This document shows, piece after piece, positions 52,320 through 60,777 of a stretch of DNA of 64,000 nucleotides; the stretch's first letter is position 1, and each line of letters begins with the position of its first letter. Below the pieces are notes generated by a model, which was not told the origin of the DNA, did no database searches, and was given only the letters and a program-made list of their open reading frames with translations. A program made the translations under genes and the position numbers. Origin of the DNA: Bacteroidetes bacterium UBA7662 (GTDB lineage Bacteria > Bacteroidota > Bacteroidia > UBA7662); the NCBI GenBank assembly GCA_002483345.1, contig DLHS01000008.1, positions 59,609 to 123,608 of the forward strand, given 5' to 3'.

Positions 52320-53894
52320 ATGTCAGAAAACCCGTCCCCGCGACCCAATAAGTCACTCTTCGTCAGCAATACACCCAATGGTGTTGAAATTGTCATGTTC
52401 GAAGACAAACGTCTGGTGGAACTCACCCAGGACAGTGCCGATAAGGAATACTCGGTGGGTGACATCTATCTCGGCAAAGTAAAAAAGGTGATTCCAGGGC
52501 TGAACGCCTGTTTTGTAGACATCGGTTATGAGAAAGATGCTTTTCTGCACTATCTCGACCTGGGTCCGCAATTCAACTCCCTGAAAAAGTATACGGAAGA
52601 TGTGATGAGCGGCAAGCGGAAAAACAGCACACTGCAGCATTTCCGACCCGAAACCGATATCAACAAAGACGGTACCATCGTTGATGCGGTTGAAAAAGGA
52701 CAGCTGGTACTGGTACAGGTAGTTAAAGAACCCATCTCTACCAAAGGCCCGCGTCTCAGCGCAGAACTTTCTATCGCCGGCAGGTATGTGGTGCTGGTAC
52801 CATTTACCGACAGTGTCTCCATCTCTAAAAAGATCAGCGATTACGCAGAGAAAAAACGACTGAAGCAGGTAGTGCTGGGCATCAAACCCAAAAACTTCGG
52901 CATCATCGTGCGTACTGCCGCCGCCGCCGCTGAGGCAGAGGAATTGGAGAAAGACATCCGGGAATTGATTGAGAAATGGGAAAACTGTTTCAAAGCCCTT
53001 AAAACTGCCAAACCCGCCGACCGCGTCATCCAGGAGATGGCCCGGACCACCGGTATGCTGCGCGACCTGCTCAATGATTCGTTTACCAGCATCTGGATAG
53101 ACGACCCACGGACTCATGAAGAGGTAAAGGATTACGTAGCGACCATCGCCCCGGAAAAAGCTGAGATTGTAAAACTGTATAAGGGCAAAACATCGATGTA
53201 TGAGCATTTCCACATCGACAAACAGATCAAAGCTACTTTCGGCAAAAATGTCACTATCCCGGGAGGTGCCTATATCATCATTGAGCACACAGAAGCATTG
53301 CATGTCGTTGATGTGAACTCCGGCAATCGCCTCAAGTCGGAACTGGATCAGGAAAGCAATGCCATCCACACCAATCTCGAAGCTGCGGAAGAAATTGCCC
53401 GCCAGCTTCGTTTACGGGATATGGGCGGCATCATTGTCATCGACTTCATCGACATGAAGAAGGCATCGCACAAGAAAGATCTCTACGACAAAATGGTGGC
53501 TATCATGGCTACCGACCGGGCGAAACACACCGTGCTGCCCATCTCTAAATTCGGGTTAATGCAAATCACCCGCCAGCGGGTCCGTCCGGAGATCAATGTC
53601 GCCATCACAGAAACCTGCCCTGCCTGCGAAGGAACGGGCACCATCCAGCCGAGCATCCTGGTCACCGATCAGATTGAAACCAATCTGCGGTACATACTGA
53701 CCGAACAGAACGAGAAAAAATTACGCCTCCACCTCCACCCCTATCTGGCCGCTTATCTTACCAGTGGTTTCCCATCGAAACGGATGCGCTGGTTTATGAA
53801 GTACAAGGTTTGGATTCCTATTCAGTCTGAGAACTCCTATCACATGACGGAGTATCACTTCTTCAACAGCAACGACGAGCAGATCAGCCTCTGA
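52320..53894 (+). CDS. rng: Ribonuclease E/G family protein
   Basis: A 524-residue endoribonuclease for rRNA and mRNA processing. I start it at ATG 52320 (MSENPSPRPN). Residues 40-140 hold the S1 domain (VGDIYLGKVKKVIPGLNACFVDIGY). The catalytic DNase I-like region has Mg-binding Asp residues in HVVDVNSGN and VIDFIDMKK, and the zinc-link cysteines in CPACEGTG. It lacks the long unstructured C terminus of RNase E, hence RNase G-like. The stop is 3 bp from the convergent cruF-like stop; a small palindrome CTCTGATTTTCAGAG covers both. Confidence 0.93.
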   Translation: MSENPSPRPNKSLFVSNTPNGVEIVMFEDKRLVELTQDSADKEYSVGDIYLGKVKKVIPGLNACFVDIGYEKDAFLHYLDLGPQFNSLKKYTEDVMSGKRKNSTLQHFRPETDINKDGTIVDAVEKGQLVLVQVVKEPISTKGPRLSAELSIAGRYVVLVPFTDSVSISKKISDYAEKKRLKQVVLGIKPKNFGIIVRTAAAAAEAEELEKDIRELIEKWENCFKALKTAKPADRVIQEMARTTGMLRDLLNDSFTSIWIDDPRTHEEVKDYVATIAPEKAEIVKLYKGKTSMYEHFHIDKQIKATFGKNVTIPGGAYIIIEHTEALHVVDVNSGNRLKSELDQESNAIHTNLEAAEEIARQLRLRDMGGIIVIDFIDMKKASHKKDLYDKMVAIMATDRAKHTVLPISKFGLMQITRQRVRPEINVAITETCPACEGTGTIQPSILVTDQIETNLRYILTEQNEKKLRLHLHPYLAAYLTSGFPSKRMRWFMKYKVWIPIQSENSYHMTEYHFFNSNDEQISL

Positions 53895-53897
53895 TTT

Positions 53898-54554
53898 TCA
53901 GAGCAAAACTGCAAGTGCCGCAAAAAACAGCAGCTGATATAACCAATAACTTGCCGACAGCCTGTTTTTCAGCTGTAAACCCAAAAGCTGATAAAGCGCA
54001 AGCACCAGAAATGAAAAGAGTCCCCAGGCCAGATAATTCTGTGCGGGGGCTATCATCCAGGCAGACTGCGTCACAAAATCCCAGGTCCAGAACCCAAGCT
54101 TCACCGCAACCGGTTCGATAAAAAAATCGGTGCCCACCAAAACCAGCGCACCCCAAACCGGACGTGTCCAGGCAGGTACCGACCACCCTGCTACCCATTG
54201 GTAAATGGCAAATAACAAGATGGTCCAGTTAAGCCCTATCACCAGCGGCACTTCCGCCAGCTTTGGGCCCAGTACCGAACCATACCCATAAGCTCCGAAA
54301 ACAGCTCCGGTCTTAACACCCGCTACCTCTACCCCAAAGCCTGCCAGCCAGGTCAAACCCATCACCCACCAAAATCGATTATCGCGTTTTTCTTCAAACC
54401 AGAGAAGGGTCAGCGCTCCACCAAGCAATGTAAGGGGTGTCAGCAGTAGAAAGTATTCCCGGCTTACCGGCCACCACAAACCCGGAACGCCGAAACCATA
54501 TACCAGTTTCAACCAAAGTTTTGCCTGTTTCATCTGAGTCTGCGTCCTTTCCAT
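53898..54554 (-). CDS. Carotenoid biosynthesis membrane protein (CruF-like hydratase)
   Basis: A 218-residue protein with about six membrane helices. It belongs to the carotenoid biosynthesis protein family that includes the gamma-carotene/bacterioruberin 1',2'-hydratase CruF: characteristic segments are GFGVEVAGVKTGAVFGAYGYG and LVGTDFFIEPVAVKLGFWTW. CruF adds water to a psi end, producing the 1'-hydroxyl used for glycosylation. It is the last gene of the carotenoid operon and overlaps the glycosyltransferase gene by 25 bp. Hydratase activity is inferred from family and context. Confidence 0.85.
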   Translation of the reverse strand: MERTQTQMKQAKLWLKLVYGFGVPGLWWPVSREYFLLLTPLTLLGGALTLLWFEEKRDNRFWWVMGLTWLAGFGVEVAGVKTGAVFGAYGYGSVLGPKLAEVPLVIGLNWTILLFAIYQWVAGWSVPAWTRPVWGALVLVGTDFFIEPVAVKLGFWTWDFVTQSAWMIAPAQNYLAWGLFSFLVLALYQLLGLQLKNRLSASYWLYQLLFFAALAVLL

Positions 54555-55627
54555 TCATATTGTTTGGTAAGACGCAGATACACCGATTTCCAGGCAATCC
54601 AGTTAAAAATGAGAAGTTGTGGCAGATGAAACAGCAGATTCCGCCCGGGGTGCTGGCCTGCTGCCAGGGATACATACACGCGAATCCCCACCACCACCAG
54701 TGAAAGTCCGATGAATTCAAAACGGGCGCCCAGCCACCACAATAGCAGCCAGCTGTAGGTGGTAAGAAAGAGATAGGTGAAAAGGACAAAAGCTGAATTT
54801 CCGAATCCAGACAACAGATTTTTAGAGAAGCCATTGATGCCTTCCCGGAATCCGCCATACATCCTGCAACGGATGAATCCCGCCGGATCGGTCAAGGTCA
54901 TCACTTTTTTACCAGCCTTTTTGAGGGCCCTGAAGATGGCAATATCTTCCACAATCTCAAACCTTACCTGCTCATGCCATCGGTGCTTCCGGTAATCGGC
55001 AGCTTTAAGCATGATAAACTGTCCGTTGGCCGCTGCCAGAGACGGGAACTTAAACCAGCAGATAAACCATAAGGGCAGCAGACTCAGCAGCAATTGGTGC
55101 ATCAGCGGCACGGTAAACTGCTCCCCCCTTGTTTTCATCTCCTGAAAAGGGAAAACGGACAAGGCATCAAGCTTCCCTTTTTCCGCCTGCTGCAAGGCAT
55201 AGGCCAACGCCTTGGGTTGAAGCAAAACATCGGCATCTATAAAAACCAGCCAGTCGCCGGTGGCGGCTTCTGCCAATTGATGGCAGGCCCATGACTTGCC
55301 CAGCCAGTCAGCGGGTAAGGTGCGTCCCTGCAACAGGCGAGCCCGGGAATCTCCTTCAATCGCCCGCAAAACCAGGGCTGAGGTATTGTCTTCCGAATGA
55401 TCATCCAGCACCAGCAACTCCAGGCGGACACCTTCTGCCGCCAGCACTGCCTCTACAACGGGTCCGATGTTTGCGGCTTCATTGCGTGCAGGGATAAGGA
55501 CGCTTAATTTAACGGCACTGTCTTTAACCACGCCTGCCTTCAGATAGGGCCGGCTTCCCCAGTTGAAAAAAGCGATCCAGAAACGAAGCGCAGCAAAACC
55601 CAGTACAACCAGCAGCAGGTAAGTCAT
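54530..55627 (-). CDS. Glycosyltransferase family 2, probable carotenoid glycosyltransferase
   Basis: A 365-residue GT-A fold enzyme with one N-terminal and three C-terminal membrane helices. LSVLIPARNEAANIG starts the GT2 domain, D131-A-D133 (VFIDADVLL) binds the metal-sugar nucleotide, and VEDIAIFRALKKAGKKV is the acceptor-side signature. The form resembles CruC-type carotenoid glycosyltransferases. It overlaps the acyltransferase gene by 4 bp (ATGA) and the cruF-like gene by 25 bp, so all three are coupled. The sugar and exact acceptor cannot be read. Confidence 0.8.
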   Translation of the reverse strand: MTYLLLVVLGFAALRFWIAFFNWGSRPYLKAGVVKDSAVKLSVLIPARNEAANIGPVVEAVLAAEGVRLELLVLDDHSEDNTSALVLRAIEGDSRARLLQGRTLPADWLGKSWACHQLAEAATGDWLVFIDADVLLQPKALAYALQQAEKGKLDALSVFPFQEMKTRGEQFTVPLMHQLLLSLLPLWFICWFKFPSLAAANGQFIMLKAADYRKHRWHEQVRFEIVEDIAIFRALKKAGKKVMTLTDPAGFIRCRMYGGFREGINGFSKNLLSGFGNSAFVLFTYLFLTTYSWLLLWWLGARFEFIGLSLVVVGIRVYVSLAAGQHPGRNLLFHLPQLLIFNWIAWKSVYLRLTKQYEWKGRRLR

Positions 55628-56274
55628 GGTTTACTCTTTGTATTATGTTGCATATGCAACATAATAATGTGATTCTGCCTTGCAGAATTGTAAAAATGCT
55701 GATAATCACGCTCAATTACTGCCGCATCTACCTCTCCGGCGTAACATTTGAGCTGGTGATAATGGAATACGGTTGGTTTAGGTGATGCCCCGTAATCAAC
55801 CAAAAAGGCCGACATCAGCCATTGTATGTGTTCATTTTCCCGGCAGGCATACCGTAACATACCCGGTGCAAAACGGATATCGGTTTCCGCCATGGATTCA
55901 AGTTGCCCCTGCGGATATAGTAGTACCAGATTTTCAGGCTGCCGTAACAAAGACGCCAGGTATTGACCTGTTTCCGCCATCGAGCGTTCACCAGGCGCTA
56001 TCGAAAAGGAACCCAGTGCGCGGAGAAAAGGACGCTTTTTCAGCTCCTTCTCGAGCATAAGTACATAAAAAGGCCGTTTTTCATGTTTCTCATTGAGGAG
56101 AAGCGGCCAAACCCCGTCCCACCAACTGCTGTGGTTACTGATCCAGCATACCGATTTTTGGGGATCGGTTTCCGCTAATACCCCTTCAAAATGACTAAAT
56201 TGTCGTTTAAACAAACGACGGAAATACCACCGGAAAAAAAGCTGTTGCAGATGTTGGTGCCTGGCGGTAATCAT
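55624..56274 (-). CDS. PlsC-type acyltransferase, probable carotenoid glycoside acyltransferase
   Basis: A 216-residue protein of the lysophospholipid acyltransferase superfamily: the catalytic HX4D is H48-SSWW-D53 in ISNHSSWWDGVW and the phosphate/glycerol-site counterpart is YPQGQLES at 120-127 in place of FPEG. No membrane helix is evident. Between crtD and the glycosyltransferase, with 4-bp ATGA overlaps on both sides, it is best explained as the enzyme that esterifies the sugar of the carotenoid glycoside, as CruD does in green sulfur bacteria. That role is inferred. Confidence 0.8.
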   Translation of the reverse strand: MITARHQHLQQLFFRWYFRRLFKRQFSHFEGVLAETDPQKSVCWISNHSSWWDGVWPLLLNEKHEKRPFYVLMLEKELKKRPFLRALGSFSIAPGERSMAETGQYLASLLRQPENLVLLYPQGQLESMAETDIRFAPGMLRYACRENEHIQWLMSAFLVDYGASPKPTVFHYHQLKCYAGEVDAAVIERDYQHFYNSARQNHIIMLHMQHNTKSKP

Positions 56275-57767
56275 GCTCGGTGTATAAGTTCATCGACAAT
56301 GCGGGCGGAATACAGACAAAGCGGAATACCCCCACCCGGATGTACGCTGCCACCACAAAAATATAGTCCTGACACCGTTCTGCTGTAATTCGGATGTCTT
56401 AAAAAAGCCGCCCATTTGTTGTTGGAAGCAAGACCATAAATAGCGCCTCCTTTCGATCCGGTCCTGCCAGCCAGCTCAGGCGGTGTAGTAACAGCCTCGC
56501 AGACAATATGTTGTGATAACGGCAAGCCGAGCAGTTTACCCAACCTTTCCTGCAACTGCAGCCGGAGGCGCCCCGTTTCAGCAGCCCAGTCCTGACCCGT
56601 GTCGGCAGGGGTATTGACCATCACAAACCAGTTTTCATGACCTTCAGGAGCATCTGAATTGTTTTTTCTGGCACTTACATATACATAAACCGTTGGTTCT
56701 TCGGGGACTATACCAGCCCGAAGGGCCGTGAACTCGCGGGCGTAATCAGCCGAAAAAAGGATGTTATGCAAATCAAGTTGCGGGAAAACTCCCTTTACCC
56801 CCCAATGAAAAATGATGGCAGAGGTTGATAACTCATCCTTTTCAGGATTTTTGTGCGGACGCGATCCGGGTAATAAGCGTTCATAAAACTGATGGATATC
56901 TCCTGCAAAAATGACCTTGTCAAAGGGAAGCTGCTTCCCGGCAATGGTTAATCCGGTCAGCTTACCCCCTGTCACATCCAGTTGGTCAACAGTCCTGCCG
57001 ATGTATACCAAAACCCCCAGCTCCAGCAACAGCTTTTGCAGTGCGTCCCGAATGGCAACCATGCCCCCTTCGGGATACCAGGCACCCTCCTGATGCTCTA
57101 TATGGGCAATCTGGAGCAAAGTTGCCGGTGCCTGATATGGGTCAGAACCATTGTAGGTAGCAAACCTGTCGAATAACTGAACAACCCTCCTGTCGCCGAA
57201 CCAAGCCTTGTTAAAGGCATGCATACTTCCGAAGATGCCCAGCCAGGGTATTCTCAGAACTCCCTTCAGGGCAACCCACCGCAGGTAGTTTGAAAAACGA
57301 TGCAGCGACCGTGCTAAAAATACAGGGGTAGTGGTTTCATAAATGAAGGCCGCACGCCGGAGGTAAGCTTTTGTTTTGGCTGCCGGAACCTGGGTGGTTC
57401 TCTCAATTTCCAGTGCAAAACGGTCAGAATCCGACCAGGCATCGATCTTAGTACCATCGGGATAAAAATAACGGCATACCAGCTCCAGTCGCTCGTATGC
57501 AAGATAATCAGACAAACGCCTGCCCGCCAGTGAGAACAATTCTTCGAGTAATTCGGGCAGGGTAAAAAGCGACGGACCATTATCAAAGCGAAAATCCTGC
57601 AAACGGGTATCCGTCAGTTTACCACCAAGGGTTTGGCTGGCTTCAAACAAACTCACCTGATGCCCTGCAACCGCCATGCGGATGGCAGCAGCCATACCGG
57701 CTATACCTCCTCCTACTACGGCAATTCGCTGTACCTGATGGGCATGAAGGTGTTTGTGTTCGTCCAT
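56271..57767 (-). CDS. crtD: CrtD-like carotenoid desaturase (1-hydroxycarotenoid 3,4-desaturase type)
   Basis: A 498-residue FAD-dependent desaturase. The N-terminal dinucleotide fold is RIAVVGGGIAGMAAAIRMAVAG with FDNGPSLFTLPELL after it; the C-terminal signature is GLYFCGGSVHPGGGIPLCLYSARIV. The C-terminal and FDNGPSLFTLP features favour CrtD (acts on hydroxylated psi ends) over CrtI, and a separate CrtI is encoded upstream in the same operon. It ends 4 bp into the acyltransferase gene and starts 17 bp after the hypothetical gene stop. Confidence 0.85.
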   Translation of the reverse strand: MDEHKHLHAHQVQRIAVVGGGIAGMAAAIRMAVAGHQVSLFEASQTLGGKLTDTRLQDFRFDNGPSLFTLPELLEELFSLAGRRLSDYLAYERLELVCRYFYPDGTKIDAWSDSDRFALEIERTTQVPAAKTKAYLRRAAFIYETTTPVFLARSLHRFSNYLRWVALKGVLRIPWLGIFGSMHAFNKAWFGDRRVVQLFDRFATYNGSDPYQAPATLLQIAHIEHQEGAWYPEGGMVAIRDALQKLLLELGVLVYIGRTVDQLDVTGGKLTGLTIAGKQLPFDKVIFAGDIHQFYERLLPGSRPHKNPEKDELSTSAIIFHWGVKGVFPQLDLHNILFSADYAREFTALRAGIVPEEPTVYVYVSARKNNSDAPEGHENWFVMVNTPADTGQDWAAETGRLRLQLQERLGKLLGLPLSQHIVCEAVTTPPELAGRTGSKGGAIYGLASNNKWAAFLRHPNYSRTVSGLYFCGGSVHPGGGIPLCLYSARIVDELIHRA

Positions 57768-57784
57768 GAACCAAAGATAGATGG

Positions 57785-58315
57785 TCAGGACTGCGGCAGG
57801 GACATTTTGAGCAGCTTCAGTTCAGCACGGCTCACAGATTGGGTCTCCTCAAAAAATCCCAGCATATTTTTAACCAAGGCAGTGTCCTGTCTGGGATACT
57901 TTCCTGCTTTGAGCAGCGCGACCATTACTTTCAAATCCTCTTCCTTATTTTCTGAATACCCCAGGAATTCCGGGACATAATATTGATAAGAGAAGCGCAG
58001 AAATCTTATTTCAATATTATCAGGAGCGGCTTTTACTGCCTTTTGCATCGTTTGATCAGCTTCCCGGAGGTATTGCAGCTTGTAGTAGGGATTAATTGCA
58101 TGTTTGGCCCTTAAGGCTTCCAGACTCCCCACATACGCCAATATAACAGGTGCAGGCAGTCGCTGCTTTTTAAGCTCTGAATACAATTTTTCAGTAGCAA
58201 CCGACGAGTGTACCGCTGCATAATACCGCTCCCGAAGGCTTTTCATATCGACTACCTCACTGGCAAAACCACCCGTGCTGAGCAGGAGTAAAAACAGTAT
58301 GAAGCGTATACTCAC
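57785..58315 (-). CDS. Secreted helical protein of unknown function in the carotenoid operon
   Basis: I do not recognise a family. The 176-residue product has a signal peptide (MSIRFILFLLLLSTGGFAS) and an all-helical mature domain with TPR-like spacing (LEALRAKHAINPYYKLQYLREADQ-type region; EIRFLRFSYQYYVPEFL). It overlaps crtB by 4 bp and precedes crtD by 17 bp, so it is translated with the carotenoid enzymes. Export is unexpected for a carotenoid enzyme; it might help envelope placement of the pigment, a guess based only on position. Confidence 0.75.
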   Translation of the reverse strand: MSIRFILFLLLLSTGGFASEVVDMKSLRERYYAAVHSSVATEKLYSELKKQRLPAPVILAYVGSLEALRAKHAINPYYKLQYLREADQTMQKAVKAAPDNIEIRFLRFSYQYYVPEFLGYSENKEEDLKVMVALLKAGKYPRQDTALVKNMLGFFEETQSVSRAELKLLKMSLPQS

Positions 58316-59151
58316 AATAAATTCAGTTTGCTGCTGATCATCGATTGCATCAGCAAGGCTGCCTTTTCGGTATTAGAAATCCGAATCCGAGCTTGCAGTA
58401 TGCGTTTTGAGGCTGTTTTCCTTATTTTCTGAAAGAGATTTCTGTAAAAACGGTAAGCCGTCAGTACACCCAATCTGGAGCCTTTCGGCAGTTGTATAAT
58501 TCCCTGGTAAGCAGCCTGAAAGTCCGCTTCTATGTCTGCTTCTATGTCCTTTTTGGAACACTCATCCAGACTGATTCCAAGGTTGAGATTGGGAAAATAA
58601 GTCCTGCCACGTGATTGATAATCTTCCCCGATGTCTCTCAGAAAGTTGATTTTTTGAAACGCCGCGCCGAGTCTTCTGGCAGGCTCCCTGAGTTTTTCAT
58701 AAGCAGACTGATCTCCGTCGCAGAAAACCTTGAGACACATCAGACCTACTACCTCGGCTGAGCCGTAGATGTATTCGATGTAGTTCTCCTCCGCATACTC
58801 TATCTCTTCAAGATCCATGGCCATACTTTTGAGAAAGGCTCCAATCAGGTCTGTTCCGATTTGGTAACGGTGTACGGTATCCTGAAAGGCATCCAGTACC
58901 GGATTCAGGCTTATTTTCCGCTCAATGGCCAGCCAGGTGTCCCTTTCGAACTCCTCCAGCAGTACTCTTTTATCGAAATCATGGAAGGTATCCACAATCT
59001 CATCCGCATACCGTACGAAACCATAGATGGCGTAAATAGGGTCGCGGTACTGTTTGTCGAAAGCAAGTATACCCATACTGAACGAGGTGCTGTAGTTGCG
59101 GGTGATGATGCGGCTGCATTCGATGTTCGTTTTGCGGTAAAGACTTAGCAT
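58312..59151 (-). CDS. crtB: Phytoene synthase
   Basis: Condenses two geranylgeranyl diphosphates to phytoene. The 279-residue protein has both aspartate-rich Mg-diphosphate motifs: D50-EIV-D54 (VRYADEIVDTF) and D173-IGE-D177 (FLRDIGEDYQSRGRTYFPN). YSTSFSMGILAF marks the N terminus of squalene/phytoene synthases. Starts 37 bp after crtI and overlaps the next gene by 4 bp. Confidence 0.95.
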   Translation of the reverse strand: MLSLYRKTNIECSRIITRNYSTSFSMGILAFDKQYRDPIYAIYGFVRYADEIVDTFHDFDKRVLLEEFERDTWLAIERKISLNPVLDAFQDTVHRYQIGTDLIGAFLKSMAMDLEEIEYAEENYIEYIYGSAEVVGLMCLKVFCDGDQSAYEKLREPARRLGAAFQKINFLRDIGEDYQSRGRTYFPNLNLGISLDECSKKDIEADIEADFQAAYQGIIQLPKGSRLGVLTAYRFYRNLFQKIRKTASKRILQARIRISNTEKAALLMQSMISSKLNLL

Positions 59152-59188
59152 GGCGGGTGATTTTTCAAAGAATTAACACGTATCCGTC

Positions 59189-60670
59189 TCAATGGTTTGG
59201 ATGCTCCCGTAATATTTCTGCGGCAACTACCTGACCGGAAATCAGAGAAGGCGGGACTCCTGGTCCCGGAACCGTCAACTGACCTGTATAGTACAAGTTA
59301 TCTAGCTTTTTGTTTTTAAGAGATGGTTTCAGGATGGCTGTTTGCAACAGTGTGTTGGCAAGCCCGTAAGCATTGCCCCGGAAAGCGTGGTAATCAGCCT
59401 TAAAATCTGCCATCGCATAAGATCGTTTGTAAACCACCGCATCCCGGATAGACTGGCCGGTAAGTCGCTCGAAACGATCCATCACCCGCTGATAGTACTG
59501 CTCGCGGGTGGCCTCGCTGTCGGGCAGATCAGGAGCCAGGGGGATAAGAATAACCAGATTTTCACAACCTTCAGGAGCAACTGACGGGTCGGTTTTAGAC
59601 GCGAGAGAAGTATAAAAAAGCGGGCGGGAAGGCCACTTGGGATCGGTATAGATGTCGTGTGCATGCTGATCAAACTCCTCATCAAAAAACAAGGTATGGT
59701 GCGTCAGCCCTTCCAGTTTTTTATTCAAGCCGATGTAAAACAACAGGCTGGAAGGCGCCAATACCCGCTTTTTCCAATAAGCAGCGCTGTAGTTCCTGTA
59801 AGCAGGTTCCAGTATATGTTGGTCGAGGTGATGGTAATCATTGCCGCCAACAACAACATCTGCTTCAAAGTCACCGGCAGTTGTTACCACCGTTTTGGCC
59901 GATTTCCCGGCTATCCTGATGGCTGTAACTTCTGCATTGTAAACAAATCTGACACCCTTTTCTTTCGCAAGACTTTCCATGGCTTTCACAATCTCAAACA
60001 TCCCGCCTTGCGGATACCAGGTGCCGAGTTTGAGGTCAGCATAGTTCATCAGGCTGTACAAAGCCGGTGTATTCTGGGGGGTTGCTCCCAGAAATAATAC
60101 CGGAAACTCCATCAGTTTAACCAGCTTAGGATTTTTAAAAAACTTGCGGATGTGTTTACGGATAGACTGAAAAATGTCCATGCGGGTCATATCGTAAAGC
60201 AGACCCGGACTTGTAAACTCAAAAATACTGCGGCTGGGTTTGTAGACAAGCTGATTCACACCCACTTCATATTTATAAGCAGCCTGCTCCATAAATTTAT
60301 CCAGTTGCACTGCTGCTCCGCTTTCGTACGACTCAAACAGGTCCCTCAGGGACTGATAATCGGCGGGTACCGTCAGCCTGTCGTTTTCTCCGAATACAAT
60401 GGTATAGCCGGGATCGAGGCGGATGAGTTCGTAATAATCACTTACCTTTTTTCCAAAGCGGGCAAAATAGCGTTCAAATACATCGGGCATCCAGTACCAC
60501 GAAGGCCCCATATCAAAGCGAAAACCGGCTGCTTCATGTACCCGTGCCCGACCACCTGGCATCTGGTGTTTTTCAACGAGGGTAACAGCATAACCCATAT
60601 CTGCCAGCGTAGTAGCAGCTGAGAGACCGGCAAAACCGGCGCCAATGACAATTATATTTTTAGCAGACAT
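59189..60670 (-). CDS. crtI: Phytoene desaturase CrtI
   Basis: FAD-dependent desaturation of phytoene to lycopene. I start it at ATG 60670, giving MSAKNIIVIGAGFAGLSAATTL, the dinucleotide-binding start; the 31 residues encoded further upstream in frame do not fit the family. ARVHEAAGFRFDMGPSWYWMPD follows. The C terminus has LDNLYYTGQLTVPGPGVPPSLISG, the CrtI pattern. 493 residues, complete. First of the operon crtI-crtB-hypothetical-crtD-acyltransferase-glycosyltransferase-cruF-like; a terminator upstream separates it from the sigma factor gene. Confidence 0.95.
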   Translation of the reverse strand: MSAKNIIVIGAGFAGLSAATTLADMGYAVTLVEKHQMPGGRARVHEAAGFRFDMGPSWYWMPDVFERYFARFGKKVSDYYELIRLDPGYTIVFGENDRLTVPADYQSLRDLFESYESGAAVQLDKFMEQAAYKYEVGVNQLVYKPSRSIFEFTSPGLLYDMTRMDIFQSIRKHIRKFFKNPKLVKLMEFPVLFLGATPQNTPALYSLMNYADLKLGTWYPQGGMFEIVKAMESLAKEKGVRFVYNAEVTAIRIAGKSAKTVVTTAGDFEADVVVGGNDYHHLDQHILEPAYRNYSAAYWKKRVLAPSSLLFYIGLNKKLEGLTHHTLFFDEEFDQHAHDIYTDPKWPSRPLFYTSLASKTDPSVAPEGCENLVILIPLAPDLPDSEATREQYYQRVMDRFERLTGQSIRDAVVYKRSYAMADFKADYHAFRGNAYGLANTLLQTAILKPSLKNKKLDNLYYTGQLTVPGPGVPPSLISGQVVAAEILREHPNH

Positions 60671-60709
60671 GTGTGTAAAAGTCGACGCTTCATTCGATAC
60701 TCTATCAAC

Positions 60710-60738
60710 AAAAAACGGATGGCTATGTTTGCCATCCG
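60710..60738 (-). terminator. Terminator between the sigma factor gene and crtI
   Basis: 8-bp stem CGGATGGC/GCCATCCG with TATGTTT loop at 60716-60738, followed on the minus strand by six T residues (60715-60710). It lies 39 bp past the sigma factor stop and 40 bp before the crtI start. Confidence 0.82.
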
Positions 60739-60777
60739 CTTTCGAAAATATGTTTCTAACCAAAAAACAAACTTCTG

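Noticed and set aside
52313..52320. TACTTTTA as a -7 element for rng
   Set aside because: It overlaps the rng start codon, so transcription would begin inside the gene; the last base also departs from consensus.
52353..53369. 338-codon minus-strand frame
   Set aside because: Antisense shadow of the RNase E/G gene; no recognisable motifs.
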